The notes beneath the pieces were generated by a model that saw only the letters and a list, made by a program, of their open reading frames with translations, had not been told where the DNA came from and ran no database searches. Position numbers and translations under genes: made by a program. Below, piece after piece: positions 22,240-35,206 of a stretch of 64,000 nt of DNA (its first letter is position 1; each line of letters starts with the position of its first letter). Origin of the DNA: Schistosoma haematobium (taxonomy: Eukaryota; Platyhelminthes; Trematoda; Strigeidida; Schistosomatidae); assembly GCF_000699445.3 (NCBI RefSeq), contig NC_067196.1:82760364-82824363 (forward strand). Direction: 5' to 3'.

Positions 22240-25085
22240 TTTGTTTGTTTACAGTCAGGCTATTTATTATTGTCATAATAACGAATAATAAATAAATAGA
22301 CTCAAATCGATCTGTTATTGAATTTTAATTGATCTTAATCAGTTGAATCCAAGTGTACCCTCGCGTGATTTCAAAGAGAAAAAATTCCTTTTTTTTCTTA
22401 TCATTTCATTTCATTAAAATATGTGAAATAATACAAAATCAATTTAGATTTAATAAAATTTCATTCAATAATGTAGAAGTACAAAACGTTTTCAATGACT
22501 ATATAGATCAATAAGCAAATACTTATATGTGTGTACTTTTAATTCACTTGTTGACTTTAAATAAAGATACAAAGATAATATAATTAATTATACATAGAAT
22601 AGATAGAATCCAGGGCGAGTGTTTCGTCTTCTGTTAAATGAGAATACATGGGATTTGATGTTTACTCTGTGATGCCAAACCAATATCATTTGCTTCAAAT
22701 GCCATCGCAATATTTATTTATTTACTGAGTTCAGTTAACCACTCACTTGTGTGGGTAATACAAGCGACTGAGCATTGAATCATATCATTAATTAGAGTTT
22801 AAAAACAATCATTTTTAATGTTTGAGCTGTCTGTGTTTGATTCAGTGAATTGACTATTTTAATGACAAAAGGGTTCCCATAAAACAACACAAATATGTAT
22901 TGAATATGATTACTCTATAAATTCAATACCTTATACCTTATCAAGAAATAAGAATAACATGAAACAATATCTGATCTGTTAAATAAATACAACTTTTGTA
23001 TACATTTATCAATTAACATGAAAATACAGTCAGAAAATGATAAACTGATAAATAGGAGTCTGTCCTCAGATGGAATCCACTATCCAATAGAATTATTGAG
23101 ACCATACAACTGATACATACTTGCTGATACGATGGTCTAACTTTATGATGGTGTGTTCTACGAACCTGGTAGTTTAATTATTAAGTTTTCATTGCCTTTC
23201 TAGACAAAATCAGTACAAATCTCAAACAGAAGTATACTATTAGAATTTTTCCACAAATTTCGTCAGCAATACATTTGAATGATTCCATTCAGAAATCATT
23301 CGGTTATTGTTTGAATGTCTATTTTAATCGCTTTTCTCTCTATATAATTGTAATTTCGTTAGCATTTGAATCTCTTGACTCATACAGAAAACATCTGTAA
23401 AACAAAACACCAATTGATGATTTAAGCTTCACTTCGTCCATTTTGTAATTCTACTTGGATTATCATGCAGAAATCATGATTAGGAATACTCACTAAATTA
23501 TTCTAATCTCTAGTCTGCCACTAACATTACTAAATTTTAATGATTACTCTTTATATTCTTTTGTTTATATTTGTATACTGATTAGAATAATTAATATTGC
23601 AACTACTTACATTATCACCTTTTATTTTCAAAAGTAGTATTGAAGATTTCTTAATTATTTGTCTACCTGATAATGATAAGTGGTTAAATTTTGTTGTGGT
23701 TTATAGTATTATAATAATATATATTCTGAAAATAATAATTACAGAATTCATGCTGGTTTACAGGCATGACCGGCTTTACATAGATAGTGTTTAATTTAAA
23801 AATTGTTTAGGTAGTACATTTTTCACATATATAACAGCAATGAAAGGTGTCAGCCAGGAAAATTTATTTCTTTTTACGTGGACATCTTGGTGATGTATGT
23901 GCTGAGCTATAACAAATCGATCATGATCATCTACAACTAGAGAAAATAGTTTTGATCTCTCATCATAGTTTAAAACCACATGGTTGTAAGTGGTATACGA
24001 TCGCTTTTAAATACTGATAATATTTCGAACTAGCAGGTGAGCACTTTCTTATCTCCAAATACTCAACTAAACTGTCTTGAATCTATTGTGAACCTATAAA
24101 TAATCCGAGCAGGAAAGTCACTGTTCACAGTATTCAAATCTGTGCTCTACAAATCTTTAGGTGGCCGAAATAACATTTTATTACATGTGAATTATCACAG
24201 TTGGATTGTAATAAAACAGTTATCTCATAAATAATACAATAGTACACTAGTGATTAGAATACACTAAGTCAACTTATTTAACCCAATAGCAAACGATATA
24301 ACAGGTGAAACTAAATACAAGACACAATAGTTCAGTTATCAAGTGAGATTTTTATGAATATAAAATGAGAAGGAAATATGTCACAATCAATGAGAATGTA
24401 TCCATATATAAACAATTACCAACATGTATTTTTTCTCACAGTATATATGTATATATAGACATTTTTTCATTACTGATCCCAATAGAGGTAAAAACAAAAG
24501 AGATGAGTCAGTAAGAAAACAGCAACAAAATTGTACTGAGACACTAGTACAACTTGAAGAAATCGTCTTAGTGGACAAATTAATTATTGATTGATAAATA
24601 GAAGTAATAGGAAAAAAAGAAAACATTGGATAATAAGTGTCAGACGTGATTACGTAATCATTTATATATGGGGTCATTTATTAGATATTACCGACCGCTT
24701 TTTATAAGTAGAAGAACATTAAAGGCTAACCTCCCAAGACTAAAGTGAATTTCTAAAAAAATGAAAGTGGATTTACAAGTCAAATGACGATAATGAGACA
24801 ACAAACTGTCCATTTAGAAGTATGCACTTGTGTATATGCGATGACGTGTCAGTGGCTACAAGTCTTTATACACTATAAAAGTAATTTATAAAACTAAAAT
24901 GGGGGTCAACAATTCGAAAAAACAAGTAAATTGTAATTGTGATTAAATGAGAATTTTGTTTGACACATTAACAATCGAATAGTTATTAATTGTCTGTAGA
25001 CAAACATCTAATTGTAGAATAAAATCATAAATTGGATATTTTCTGGTTTCAGCTGGATTATCATTGTTCTTATTATTGAAGTTGA
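22240..25085. other. No gene recognised
   Basis: AT-rich DNA. A decayed class S2 scrap lies at about 22605-22710 (minus strand, GACGAAACACTCGCCCTGGA). A block at 23165-23215 resembles the left arm of the inverted repeat at 26654. Nothing else is recognised. Confidence 0.5.
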
Positions 25086-25090
25086 GGTTC

Positions 25091-28000
25091 TTATGGAACT
25101 GCTTGGAATAATAGTACTGCATTTAAGTACAGATGAAAATAAATAAAACAGTTTTCTGTATGTGAAACGTAACTAAAACACAAACGAAAAGAGAAACAAA
25201 AAGAAATCAAATGATATGATGATGATGATGATAAAGTCAAGCAATTGAAAATGTGAGACATTAAAGAGAAAGAATGTATTTGTAAAATCTCAGCGAATGA
25301 ATTTCCTTGGATTTACTTCAAAATTCAGTCGCTGGGATTTTACAAATACATTCTTCCTCTTTAATGTTTCACACTAACTCGGCGCTCAATTACTGTGAAA
25401 CTATTCGATCAAATTTAGACGGAAGTTCTTACTTATTATTCTTCAATTGAACATGTGTTTTAAAAGTGGTCTAAGTTGTACCTGGAAATCTACATTGGTG
25501 CAGTTTCCTGATTTTTTGTGTCACCTTTAATTGGCAATAAAGAGTAGAGGAAATAGTAGCGGCTGGTACTGTGTCAAGCCCACATGGGTTATTCAAGCTT
25601 CGTAGAGACCAATTAGTTTATTCTTCTCGAGTCACATTTTGACCATGTTAATTATTCGCTTACAGCCTTGACTGTATTAATATGAGCGTATGTATGTGCA
25701 CCGCTTATCCTATTCATCACATATCTTAGGCTTATCTTTGTCCAGCTATAAGTATTGAGTCACACTTGATCAAAAGGAGTTGGCATGTTTGTCTTATCCG
25801 GTCAGCTTCTCTAATTCGTTTCCCTAATCGTCTGTCTGGATCAACGAGTGTATGAAATAGACGTATCCAAAATTCGTTCTCGCATTTGGCTTATTTTATT
25901 CCGTTATTCTTTAATACGAATTAAGTCAGCAATTATATACGACGATTGGCAGCATTTATGTTTCGTTAACATCAGCATTCGATCTATCTGCAGTCAGATC
26001 AACTGGCCACTAAAAAACAGCCAGTTCATACTACTGATTCGCTCATGACAGGAAGTATTTACAGCCGGAATAACTTAATAACAAAGAATTAAATTACATC
26101 ACTAAATGGACTGATATTAGGTAACAATATTCAGTAATAATAAATTTATTAAATTCCGATGTGAATATGTGGTGTCTAATATCGATTGAATACTCTGAAT
26201 CAATAGCACAAAGAAATGACAAGAGAATGGTATTGTCGTAATTATAGAGCATTTTCTTCTAAAAGAACTACAGCTGATTTGCTCACTACGAGTCAGGAGT
26301 ATCTTTAATTTTGATGTTAACAAATTTTTTCTTACATGTTAATAAGAGACAATCATATGTATAGTTATCAAAGTAGATTCACATTGTAAAGAACGTAGAT
26401 ATAAAACATAGATTAAATCGATTATGATAACGGTGATAATACTTCGGTATGCAGGAATTTCATTGAAAAGCTAAAATGGAAACTGGCATCAGTATTTAGT
26501 GTTCTAATAAAAGTATCAATATCCAAATGTAAGGAAGCATCAAAAATCCTCAGAATTATAATTTAATTTGGAGAGACTAAAAGCCCGATAGTTATGAAAT
26601 ACACAGAAACCTATTGCCTAAAACATTCAATGCGTTTTATTCGCTAAGCTGGTTAGTTTACTAGTAAAGCTTTCATCGTCTTTATCGACAATATTATCAG
26701 TATACATCCAAATTTATTTCACTGTATTATACTCTTTAAGTAGCATCTCCAAACACTAATCTTCCCGATTACTGCTTATACTCTTATTACCTCTACCACT
26801 ACGGGATTTGAATCGACCACTACATCTGTGTGCTAATGTGGTGTGGCAACTCGAACTGATGTACGTACGTACGAAGTTCTACATCGTTACTAACTGACTG
26901 ACTGTGTGATGATATTGTTGTCGTGAAAGACAATGAAAGCTTTACTAGCAAACTATGTAGCTCAGATAACATATTCAAATCCTTATCCTGAGCTAGAAAT
27001 ATTGCCGTTATCTCATTTTGAGTATTCCATTACTTAATTACGGATCTATTTAATTTGAAGTTCATTATAAATTGAAAATTATTCAAAAAGCAACAATGTG
27101 TTTTCATGAGTTTGAAAATAATTCCATTAGAAATACAGACCACTTCAATCATATTAATCTCCTTAATTTGCCAGCTGATGCATACCAAATAGGACAAAAC
27201 ATGCGTCCTAGATTCCATTGCTAGCCACCATCCATCTCTGCCTAATTCAGTGGTTCATGATTGATTTAAATATAGTTAAATATAGTAAATAATATACAGT
27301 TTACTAGATTACACAAAGAACAACCAGCCAGTTTTAAATTTTATCACAGTGGTTTTTATCCAAGCTATTTTAAGTATGAATATTAATATCTCCAATTATT
27401 GTCGTTCTGGATTTTTTGAAATCAAATTAAATTGTTACTGAGATGTTCGGGCAGGTAAAATGTTTCATAGGATCGAAGTGAAATGAAAATGATGTGTAGT
27501 AGCTAAAGGCTCGTTTCATTTATCCTATTTATTTTGCATCGCTTTACAGGAAACTGTTAATTTTTATAAATCAATAATTTCTTTCGAAGTTTTATAGCAG
27601 AAATGAATAGTTCAGTTTAGAAATTTCTTTAAGGTACTCCCATTCTCTAAGTCGTCCGCTTTCACTTTTTTTGTAGTGCTGAAGCTCCTCTCACAAACGC
27701 ACACACAAAAGTCTGTACAGTTAAGTACTTCTGTAGATTTTTTCCCTTTTCAAATTACCACCTATTTTTTACTCTACAAAAAGGAACTCACACCTCAAAC
27801 CAATCTAATCCTGATTATTTTTGGATTTTCTGAGTATTCTTTTTTTTAAACCTATCTTATTAACTTTTGTTACTATTAATCTTCATCTCGTTACTAGGAC
27901 TTCTATGGTTAATATATCCAATCTCTATAGCAACCCCATTTTAAGCGTTTTTAATGAGAATTATAATATTTGATTTTTTGTCCGGTTTTATGCTTCCTTG

Positions 28001-31000
28001 TTATTAAATGCGATGAATAAATAAACATACTGTAGACCATCACTGTGAACGAGTTGAGTACGTTTTACTGATTGTGACCTTTTGAAAATGAAATCACCGA
28101 TGAAATGATCTTTTCACTTTCTAGTTTTATGACAAAATGAATACTTTCCATTTATAAACCTATTTAATGTTGCGTTTTTCTCTTCACATTTAAGAAGTTA
28201 GGTACTCAAAAGTGTTGAATAAGAATAAATGTGTATATAAATATAGAATTACCAGACAATGTTGTTATGTCTATGAAGCGCAATGCACTGTACCAAAGAA
28301 ATAAATAATTTTTTTCCGAAAATCGGATACTTCCATAATAATATATATGAGGATTGATACCTTGATATGGTTAAGCTCGCCGTCTGAAAAACCCTATTTA
28401 TTCTTAGAAGACCACGTTTTTACAGGCGAAAAATCATCGTTTTTCTATCCCCTATTGATTTCTTAACACTTTTTTGACATATTTGTTGTAGAGAATTGTT
28501 TAAATTATTTTTCCTTTTTTACTTGTTGACTGACTGTCTAATCATTGTTAAATTTTTCATTGTGAACTATGCATTTTTACAAAACCATCTGTAAGAGAAG
28601 ATAAGTGATGTGGCTATGAGACTCGATAATATAAACATTTACTTCAAACCACTCTCATTTAAATTAACACATATATTGATCTTTGCACTAATCGGCACCT
28701 TGATATTGTTAAGACTTCATTGTCGGTCGAACACTATGGAATGCAAGCTTGCAACCTGTCAGTTTTTGAAAATGGCTTATCCATAGATAAAATATAGTTG
28801 GTTCTAGGTATTTAAAAAACATGAGGAACTAAACGATATTATATGTAATAATCAGCCAGTATTGGAAAATTTCGTTTCCAATATCTAAACTGTAACATAT
28901 TTTACATAAGATTAAAATCCCAAAAAAAACACAAATTTATTTAAAGGTTCAGATGAGATTTGCAAGATATTTGAAGGTTATTCAGACAAGTGACGAGGGG
29001 ATTATTTCGATACATTGGCTACAATTGTCCAGACTATTTTCAGTATGTTTGTTGAGGATATTGTTCACCAATTTTGGACATCCACACCAAGCAAAAGGAG
29101 AATATTCACTATTCAACAATGAAATTCACTGCCTAAAGAAATTATTGTTTATTATAAAATCATTTGTATTCATTCACCAGTCACAAACATAGACTTTGCT
29201 TATAAGTATCGTTACCAAGGTTTGAGTTAATTTGGAATAAATCGAGCATTGGGCAGACTGTTAATAGTAATGAAATTATGTTACATGTGTCATGACCAGA
29301 TTAGTAGAAATTAGAATTTCTAGAAAGTGACGTATGCTCGTTATAAATAAATGAAAATATAGGATTAACTATGATACTCCGCTAGAAACGCACGATCTTA
29401 CATACATTAAAAATTCATTTATTTAACTTCATAAAATAATAAAAACTGATCAGTACAGCATGCTTCCCTTTAAATCTAGCCTCTTGTAGTGCACTTAGAT
29501 AAATATAAAGATATGCAGGTAATGTAAACCTTTACACAAGTCACTGTATATACAGATACACACAAACACACATAGATGCGCGAAACAGATATCCTCATTT
29601 ATATAGTTCTACAATTCATATTTGATAAAATCAATTGAACCGATATAAATAAATACATCCATAACCGGTCACAATAATTACTTTTACGATTGCAAAGAAT
29701 AAATTAAAATAAAAATATCGAGATAGCTGGATTCAGTGAATAATTCACTCTAATGGAATTATGAAAATGAATAAAACTGAGAATTCTTAGGAATACACAA
29801 TCGGCCAACAGAGAACCGTAACCTCATGAGCCAATAATTATTGATTATAATTATACCAATGTGATTAAGAAGTTTAAAACACCGTGCTAAATTATGAATT
29901 ACCTAAAGTTATAAATATGGATCAAGAGACTGATGTACTCGCATAAAATCCTGAGAACTTTAAGTTCAGTCTCCAGTGATGTTATAGATTTGCATTGCAA
30001 AAAAATCCTTATCTTAAACAAAACGACTGTACAGTATCTCTCATTAATCCATGTCTCATTGAATAATATCAGTTCGGGATGAAAATTTCAAGAATATTAT
30101 CATCATATTTGGCTTAGATGGGAGGGCAAAGATTTGTGGCTCAGGAAGAAAAATAATGAAGCCTCTACAATTAAGGTATTCAGACCATAGGAAGCAACTT
30201 TACCAAAACCAGCTGACTATTGACAATTGTTTGTACTTATTAAGGAACTACTTTTTGTTTTTCATTTCTAATTTGTTGATTATTTCGTTCAGATTCCTAT
30301 GTGGAGTTCTCTTCTACCACCTATGGAATCATTGTTACTTCGTAGAGGATATAGTCTCATTGCACTAATGTTAAGTGTACCAACGTGGATGATATTTTTC
30401 TATACGTTATTATTTCTATTTTGATCAATTCAGACCAATTTTTTCGTAGTTTACTGGAAAGTACCCAATGCTTTGTACATTTGGTGAGAAACATTATTAT
30501 AGCATAATAATAATGAGTAAACCACAAGCCACCAAATTACTTTGGATAATTGATTTTTAGAAAATAACCAAAGCAGGAGTTTGAATTTACGTGTTGTTGG
30601 AATTGACCAGTCTCTTTTCGGATGTGTATATCCTACTTGGATTGACCCAATATTGCCACTAAGTCATAATTAAGCCTTAAATATGACGAAACACGAGTTC
30701 TACATTGCACCGTAAGTCACTATTCAATGTTACTGATTGGTGTCTAATTTTTAGGAAGGCAGGAGTTTCTAATGTGAAATCTTACTGTACTATAGCAACA
30801 AGGATTCATTGACTGATAGATACACCGAAAAACTCATCAAAGTAATTCAATTAAAAGTAAATTACTTGATAATAACTAATTAACTTGTATGACCTAGTCC
30901 TATAAACAGTCTAATAGGATGTAAAAGGTTCCGTTTCATAGTCTCAGACTGAGATCCAAGAATAGACGAGAACCAAGGTTTTAAACAAATGTAATTCCTT

Positions 31001-31682
31001 TCATGCTATAAAAAGATATCACTTAAAATTGATTATCAAAAATCTGATTGGCTTTTATTATAATTACCGTTCTCGTTAGGTATCATGTTCAAAAATCCAT
31101 CTTACTTCTCTTTGTAAAGTTGTAATACTTTATCTTGTATTACATTATATTTAGTTTTTCTATTTAACCTATATACTTATAATATCGAAAACCAATTACC
31201 AGTTTTTGAGATCATTAAAATCTAATGTACTCACTACTTAACATGTAATTTTTAAATCTGTATCCCTTAAATACTAAATGATAAGAACTAATAGAGATGC
31301 TTCAACTAAAGTGAAATACATATCTTACTACTTAAGGATTTTTTACTTATTGCTTACATAATATTAATGGAAACAATTCGTCACATACACAAACACAATT
31401 TAATTATATAAACAATACAACCATTCACATTGATAAATGTGTATTAACCCAACTAAAGTAAACATAATCATATATCTAATCTTACCAACCAAAACGTTTT
31501 CCAACTACACATTGCCATGTTCCACCATAACGTTTATCAAATTCTTGTTTAATATATTTAGCTATATCTCTATCATCTGTAAAACGTTCACATGCTGCTG
31601 CACAACAATCAACAGCTATAGATTGCATAGATTCTGGCATATCAGTTGATTTGATTTTTGCACTATCCTGATGACTACTCAT
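25091..31682 (-). CDS. Dynein light chain, LC8 type (divergent), two exons
   Basis: LC8 light chains are small homodimeric hub proteins that bind linear peptides of dynein intermediate chain and many other partners; flukes encode many, several tegumental. Exon 1 is 31682-31486 (65 codons plus 2 nt) and exon 2 is 25172-25091, joined by a GT-AG intron of 6,313 bp (donor G/GTAAG, acceptor TTTTAG). The product is 92 residues, close to the family's 89. Seen: DMPESMQSIAVDC (helix 1), DIAKYIKQEFDKRYGGTWQC (helix 2 to strand 1), VVGKRFG, then after the splice CYVSHTENCFIYFHLY and AVLLFQ. The family histidine after Trp in TWHC is Gln57 here; it tunes dimer stability in other LC8 proteins. The usual terminal FKSG is replaced by FQAVP. 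Start chosen at the only Met before the conserved core. The intron holds several repeats. I infer exon 2 from homology and splice phase. Confidence 0.87.
25252..25374. repeat. Imperfect inverted repeat (hairpin) in the dynein light chain intron
   Basis: Arms of about 48 bp ('GAGACATTAAAGAG..TTTGTAAAATCTCAGCGA' and 'TCGCTGGGATTTTACAAATA..CTCTTTAATGTTTCAC') flank a loop of about 25 bp. It lies 80-200 bp upstream of the intron's 3' splice site on the gene strand. No sequence link to the S1-S3 families. It could be a small terminal-inverted-repeat element or a duplicated segment. Confidence 0.8.
25553..25860 (+). mobile_element. LTR-like repeat R, copy 3
   Basis: The same blocks as at 11277: 'TAGCGGCTGGTACTGTGTCA', 'AGCCCACATGGGTTATTC', 'GAGCGTATG', 'GCTATAAGTATTGAGTCACA'. 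It lies in the dynein light chain intron, antisense to the gene. No coding domain. Confidence 0.5.
26654..26955. repeat. Inverted repeat flanking a retroelement tail
   Basis: The left arm (26654-26699, 'TAGTTTACTAGTAAAGCTTT' onward) and right arm (26908-26955, complement 'TAGTTTGCTAGTAAAGCTTT') are inverted copies with few mismatches. They enclose the family C 3' end. A relative of the left arm occurs alone at 23165-23215. This is either a terminal-inverted-repeat element that captured a retroelement tail, or two opposite copies of one repeat flanking an insertion. Confidence 0.7.
26709..26903 (+). mobile_element. Family C non-LTR element, 3' end only
   Basis: It matches the complement of 41526-41705 almost throughout: 'AAATTTATTTCACTGTATTA', 'CACTACGGGATTTGAATCGA', 'GATGTACGTACGTACGAAGT', ending 'ACTGACTGAC'. 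It is a 195-bp 5'-truncated insertion. Confidence 0.85.
27180..27240 (+). mobile_element. Class S2 hammerhead-region scrap
   Basis: 'CCAGCTGATGCATACCAAAT' then AGGACAAAACATGCGTC and 'CTAGATTCCATTGCTAGCCA'. Core mutated (CTGATGC; GAAA to AAAA). Confidence 0.65.
27245..30650. other. Intronic AT-rich DNA, no other feature recognised
   Basis: Lies in the dynein light chain intron. Open frames at 28953-29192 and 30156-30368 lack motifs and splice context. Confidence 0.5.
30655..30725 (+). mobile_element. Class S2 scrap, strongly decayed
   Basis: 'CCCAATATTGCC', 'GACGAAACACGAGTTCTACA' and 'CACTATTCAATG' retain the order of the S2 head, ribozyme half and tail. Confidence 0.45.
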
Positions 31683-31689
31683 GATTTAA

Positions 31690-32690
31690 TTCCAATTGAA
31701 CACTTCGACTTCTTCACTGAAGTTATTTAAAATTGTTATCTTTTTTTCTTCTTTTGATTTAATAAGGTAAACGGGCACGTGGATCTAATGATGAATGGAT
31801 GAATAAGTAAATAGATAGACAGATGGATAAACAGACAGACACAACTATCAAATTAAAATGTATGTGTATGAGTTTATTATTTGTTCGGTAATGATGACAG
31901 TAATGCATAAATTAATAATAGATCATTATCAAATAGGTTGAGTAACTACTTCTTCTTAAGTTTAATACATCGAATGTCTATTCCTTCAGAACATCTTGAA
32001 CCAATAAGATTTGAGTCATATTTTATTATCTTCTAAGGTTTAGTGATTAGTTTTGTAAAGTAGTGAGCGAGCGAGAGAGAGAGAGAGCAACAAAATTTTA
32101 TTGAATGATAAACAATGAATGACCCAACAACAAAAATAATGGTGTTAACGTTTTTAAATTGGCTGATGTTTACAATTAGACACATATATTAATTTAAACG
32201 AATAAATCATTTATCATAGAGATAATAATTTTCAATGGGATAGTAGTACAAGGCAAAATGTTGACCATTTAATTATGCTGTAAAAGTGATAAATAAAAAT
32301 AAGTGAAAATTAATCATCTTCAAATTAATTGCTTCTAACTAGTTATCTAAAAATTCGGAATTAATGAGGGGGTTTTGCGGAGATTTCTAGATTTTCACGG
32401 TTTATACTGTTGAATCATCTCAATGTAAAATTCTATTACATATTTGGTTGTAAGCAGCTGACGAGAAACCTCGAAATATTATGAATTCATACTATTCTGC
32501 ATCAATATTTGTTATTGCTTTATTTGAATCATGTTAGTTAGAATAACATTAACAACTAAGAATTATTTTGGTCCATTACATAAAATGTTAAGCTATATCG
32601 ATGATTGGAGTAACGAATACGAAGAATCAGTTTGGTAGGATAGATCCTATTGACTTTGACTGTATGTAGTCAATGTATACGTAAATAATT
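31690..32690. other. Upstream of the dynein light chain gene; no other gene recognised
   Basis: AT-rich DNA with a GA-rich run (32066-32088, alternating GAGAGA). Promoter elements for the minus-strand gene would lie at 31690-31900, but no motif is distinctive enough to call. Confidence 0.4.
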
Positions 32691-32699
32691 TACGTCCAA

Positions 32700-33770
32700 C
32701 TTTTCAAGAATGGATTTCCGACTAGAAGATTCACTTGTTTACATGGAATATACAGATGATATAGTCATGTTTGGTGAATACGTTGACAAAGTGTAGTTTC
32801 ATGAGAACAACCTAACCATGTTTATGATGTGATTCGCTGTTTAAATGCAGTGTTACTTCAGGACTTGAACTAATAATAAGAACTGGGTTAGTGAAGCATA
32901 TTGACGAATTCACTTATCTCTGAAGTCTCATCAGCCCTGGTGGTTTGATGAAATCCCCGTACAGATTCAAAAAACTCAGTTGGATTTAGCTAACTTGAGT
33001 CACCTATGGACAGGATGAGATATCCGCCTGAAAGCAAAGGATGGATTAATTGCATAGCAGTCTGCTCTGAACAACTTCAATGTTGTGAACCGTGGCCTTT
33101 GAAAATAAAGAATATTTGTAGGTTACTGGTATCCTACTATATATGCTTTTGAAGCACTGCTAGCGCAGACTGAGGCCTTTGATCGACCAATTTTGAGGTT
33201 AAAAACAGAACACTACTCAGAGATAGCGAGTCGGCTGATGAGGTCATGAATCTTCATCAAGTGAGATGGTTGAGACATGTATTACTTGTGTCCAACCACC
33301 AACTACCTTGATGAGTGATGTTATCTGGTGTATTTGGCTGTAAGAAATCTAGAGGCATCCAAAACAAAACTTTGCACTAGCCCATGCAGTTTTTAACTGA
33401 TGAACTGGGCTGTGTATTTAGGTCCAGATCACTTGATCGGCTTCCACGAGATTACTGTAAAGAATTTTCGGAGATGACGATTGGTATGACTCGAGACCAA
33501 TCCAAATGGCTTAAGTGTACCTACTCTTTGTCTTCCCTTTGGTCTATCTTATATTTTGTCTGCGAATTCACTTTTTATTCCCAAAGTATATTATCAATGC
33601 GTAGGCTTTGCTTCGAACACTGATACTGTGACTACCTTTAGTAATACGGCACTTATCTTGATAACTTCATCTCACCGTGCTAATGTGGTGTAGCAACTTG
33701 AGCCAATGCACATACCTCCCAGGTCCCAAGATGAGTATAACTGACTCGATGATGCAAATTATGTCGGAAA
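32700..33770 (+). pseudogene. Family C non-LTR retrotransposon relic
   Basis: Plus-strand translation in changing frames recovers family C landmarks: TDDIVMFG near 32757 (YADD box degraded), 'AVSALNNFN'-type linker, 'QVRWLRHVLLVSNHQLP' near 33255-33310, and the 3' untranslated blocks 'CGTGCTAATGTGGTGTAGCA' and 'GACTCGATGATG' near 33680-33760. It is riddled with stops and indels and 5' truncated before the catalytic box. Confidence 0.8.
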
Positions 33771-33779
33771 CTGAAATAA

Positions 33780-35200
33780 ATTGGATAAATCACTCGAACG
33801 AGGTTAATATCTTGTTTATTAAATAAGTAAACATAGAGGTTCTAACTGACTTTTCTCATTCTTTAAACCATGAAAGATAGTTTTCTAAAGATTTATTAAC
33901 TTGATGTAGCATAGTACATAACGAATAGGATATTTAGAAAGCTTTTACGGATACAAACAACTTGATTAACGTTTACAGGAATTTTATAATCAAAATGCAT
34001 AAATATCACTAGTCAGAAAAACTTAAAAGCTTCCTTGTTCGCAATTCTAATTTCTAATGGTTATTGTACTGAAAGTTAGATGTCGATTAAATTGAAACAG
34101 CACTAGCCTAAAAACAACTTAATGAATTGTTATGTTCAATAAATCATAGATATGCAATGTATAGTAATAAAATTAATTGGTTTAACTTACAAAAGATTAA
34201 TCATTAAATTATTGGATAAATTCTGAAACATTTCGATTTTAAAGGGTCAAGAGTTACAGGGTAATAGATTGATGCACAAACACGTATATGAGTATTTGAG
34301 CCATCAAGTATAGAATATAATAATACAGAGAAAAAGTAGAAATATAGCGTAGGGATTACACAGAGCTATCGACTAAATTTACAAACGACCAATGTTTTAT
34401 GCTAATTACAAATAGCTAGTATGAGGCTTACCTGAACAGTTTCAGGGTAATATTTTGTCACATCGATTATGAAATTCACCCATTTTTCAAAAAGCGTGTT
34501 AAATACATGCACAAATAAAAGATACGGAGTGACGCTGTATATCATGTGTGTGTATGGGGGGAGGGGTATAAACGGGCCTGATTTCTTGGATCTCAAAGAT
34601 ATTCTTTGGTGAATGATTTGTGGAATTAAAGTTCGACGACCGTTTACTTTTTATACAAAATCTGTTTATTGTGAGGAGAACTTTCACATCGACTAATCCA
34701 GTTTTGTGAAAAGTCTTCACTCAGCCATACCATTTACTTCAAGTCACGCGATGGACTATAAAATATACACAATATTTCTCATTGAGATAATACACTGAAC
34801 AGTTTTCCGACTCCTTTATGGGATAAGAACTTTCTTAAATGTGAAACGTCAAAGAAATTGAAAATATTAAGTAAATGTGCACTAAGTAAGGAAAAGTGTT
34901 TTTTTTTGAAATAGTTTTATGAGAAGGAACATTTCAGTGAAAAGCAAAAATATGTAAAAAAGCTTACAATTATAAATGATGTACAATACGTTTAAATATT
35001 TGAAACAACTATTTTCTACAGAAGAAATATGAAACTTCTTAAGCGTAAACAGACATATACGGGATTAGAACATAAACGCATACCAAGATAAAATCTCTAA
35101 CAGTTTGTGCTGAAAGAACAAAGTTGGTGTAAAAATAAGAACAGTGGCGCTATTACAGATACGAAACGATACAAACAAATAAAACTGTGGTTAAACAATG
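33780..35200. other. No gene recognised
   Basis: AT-rich spacer between the family C relic and the PLE palindrome. No motif in the short open frames. Confidence 0.5.
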
Positions 35201-35206
35201 GATTTA

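Noticed and set aside
28953..29192. 79-codon plus-strand frame as a small gene
   Set aside because: No motif, no splice context, and it lies inside the dynein light chain intron in AT-rich sequence.
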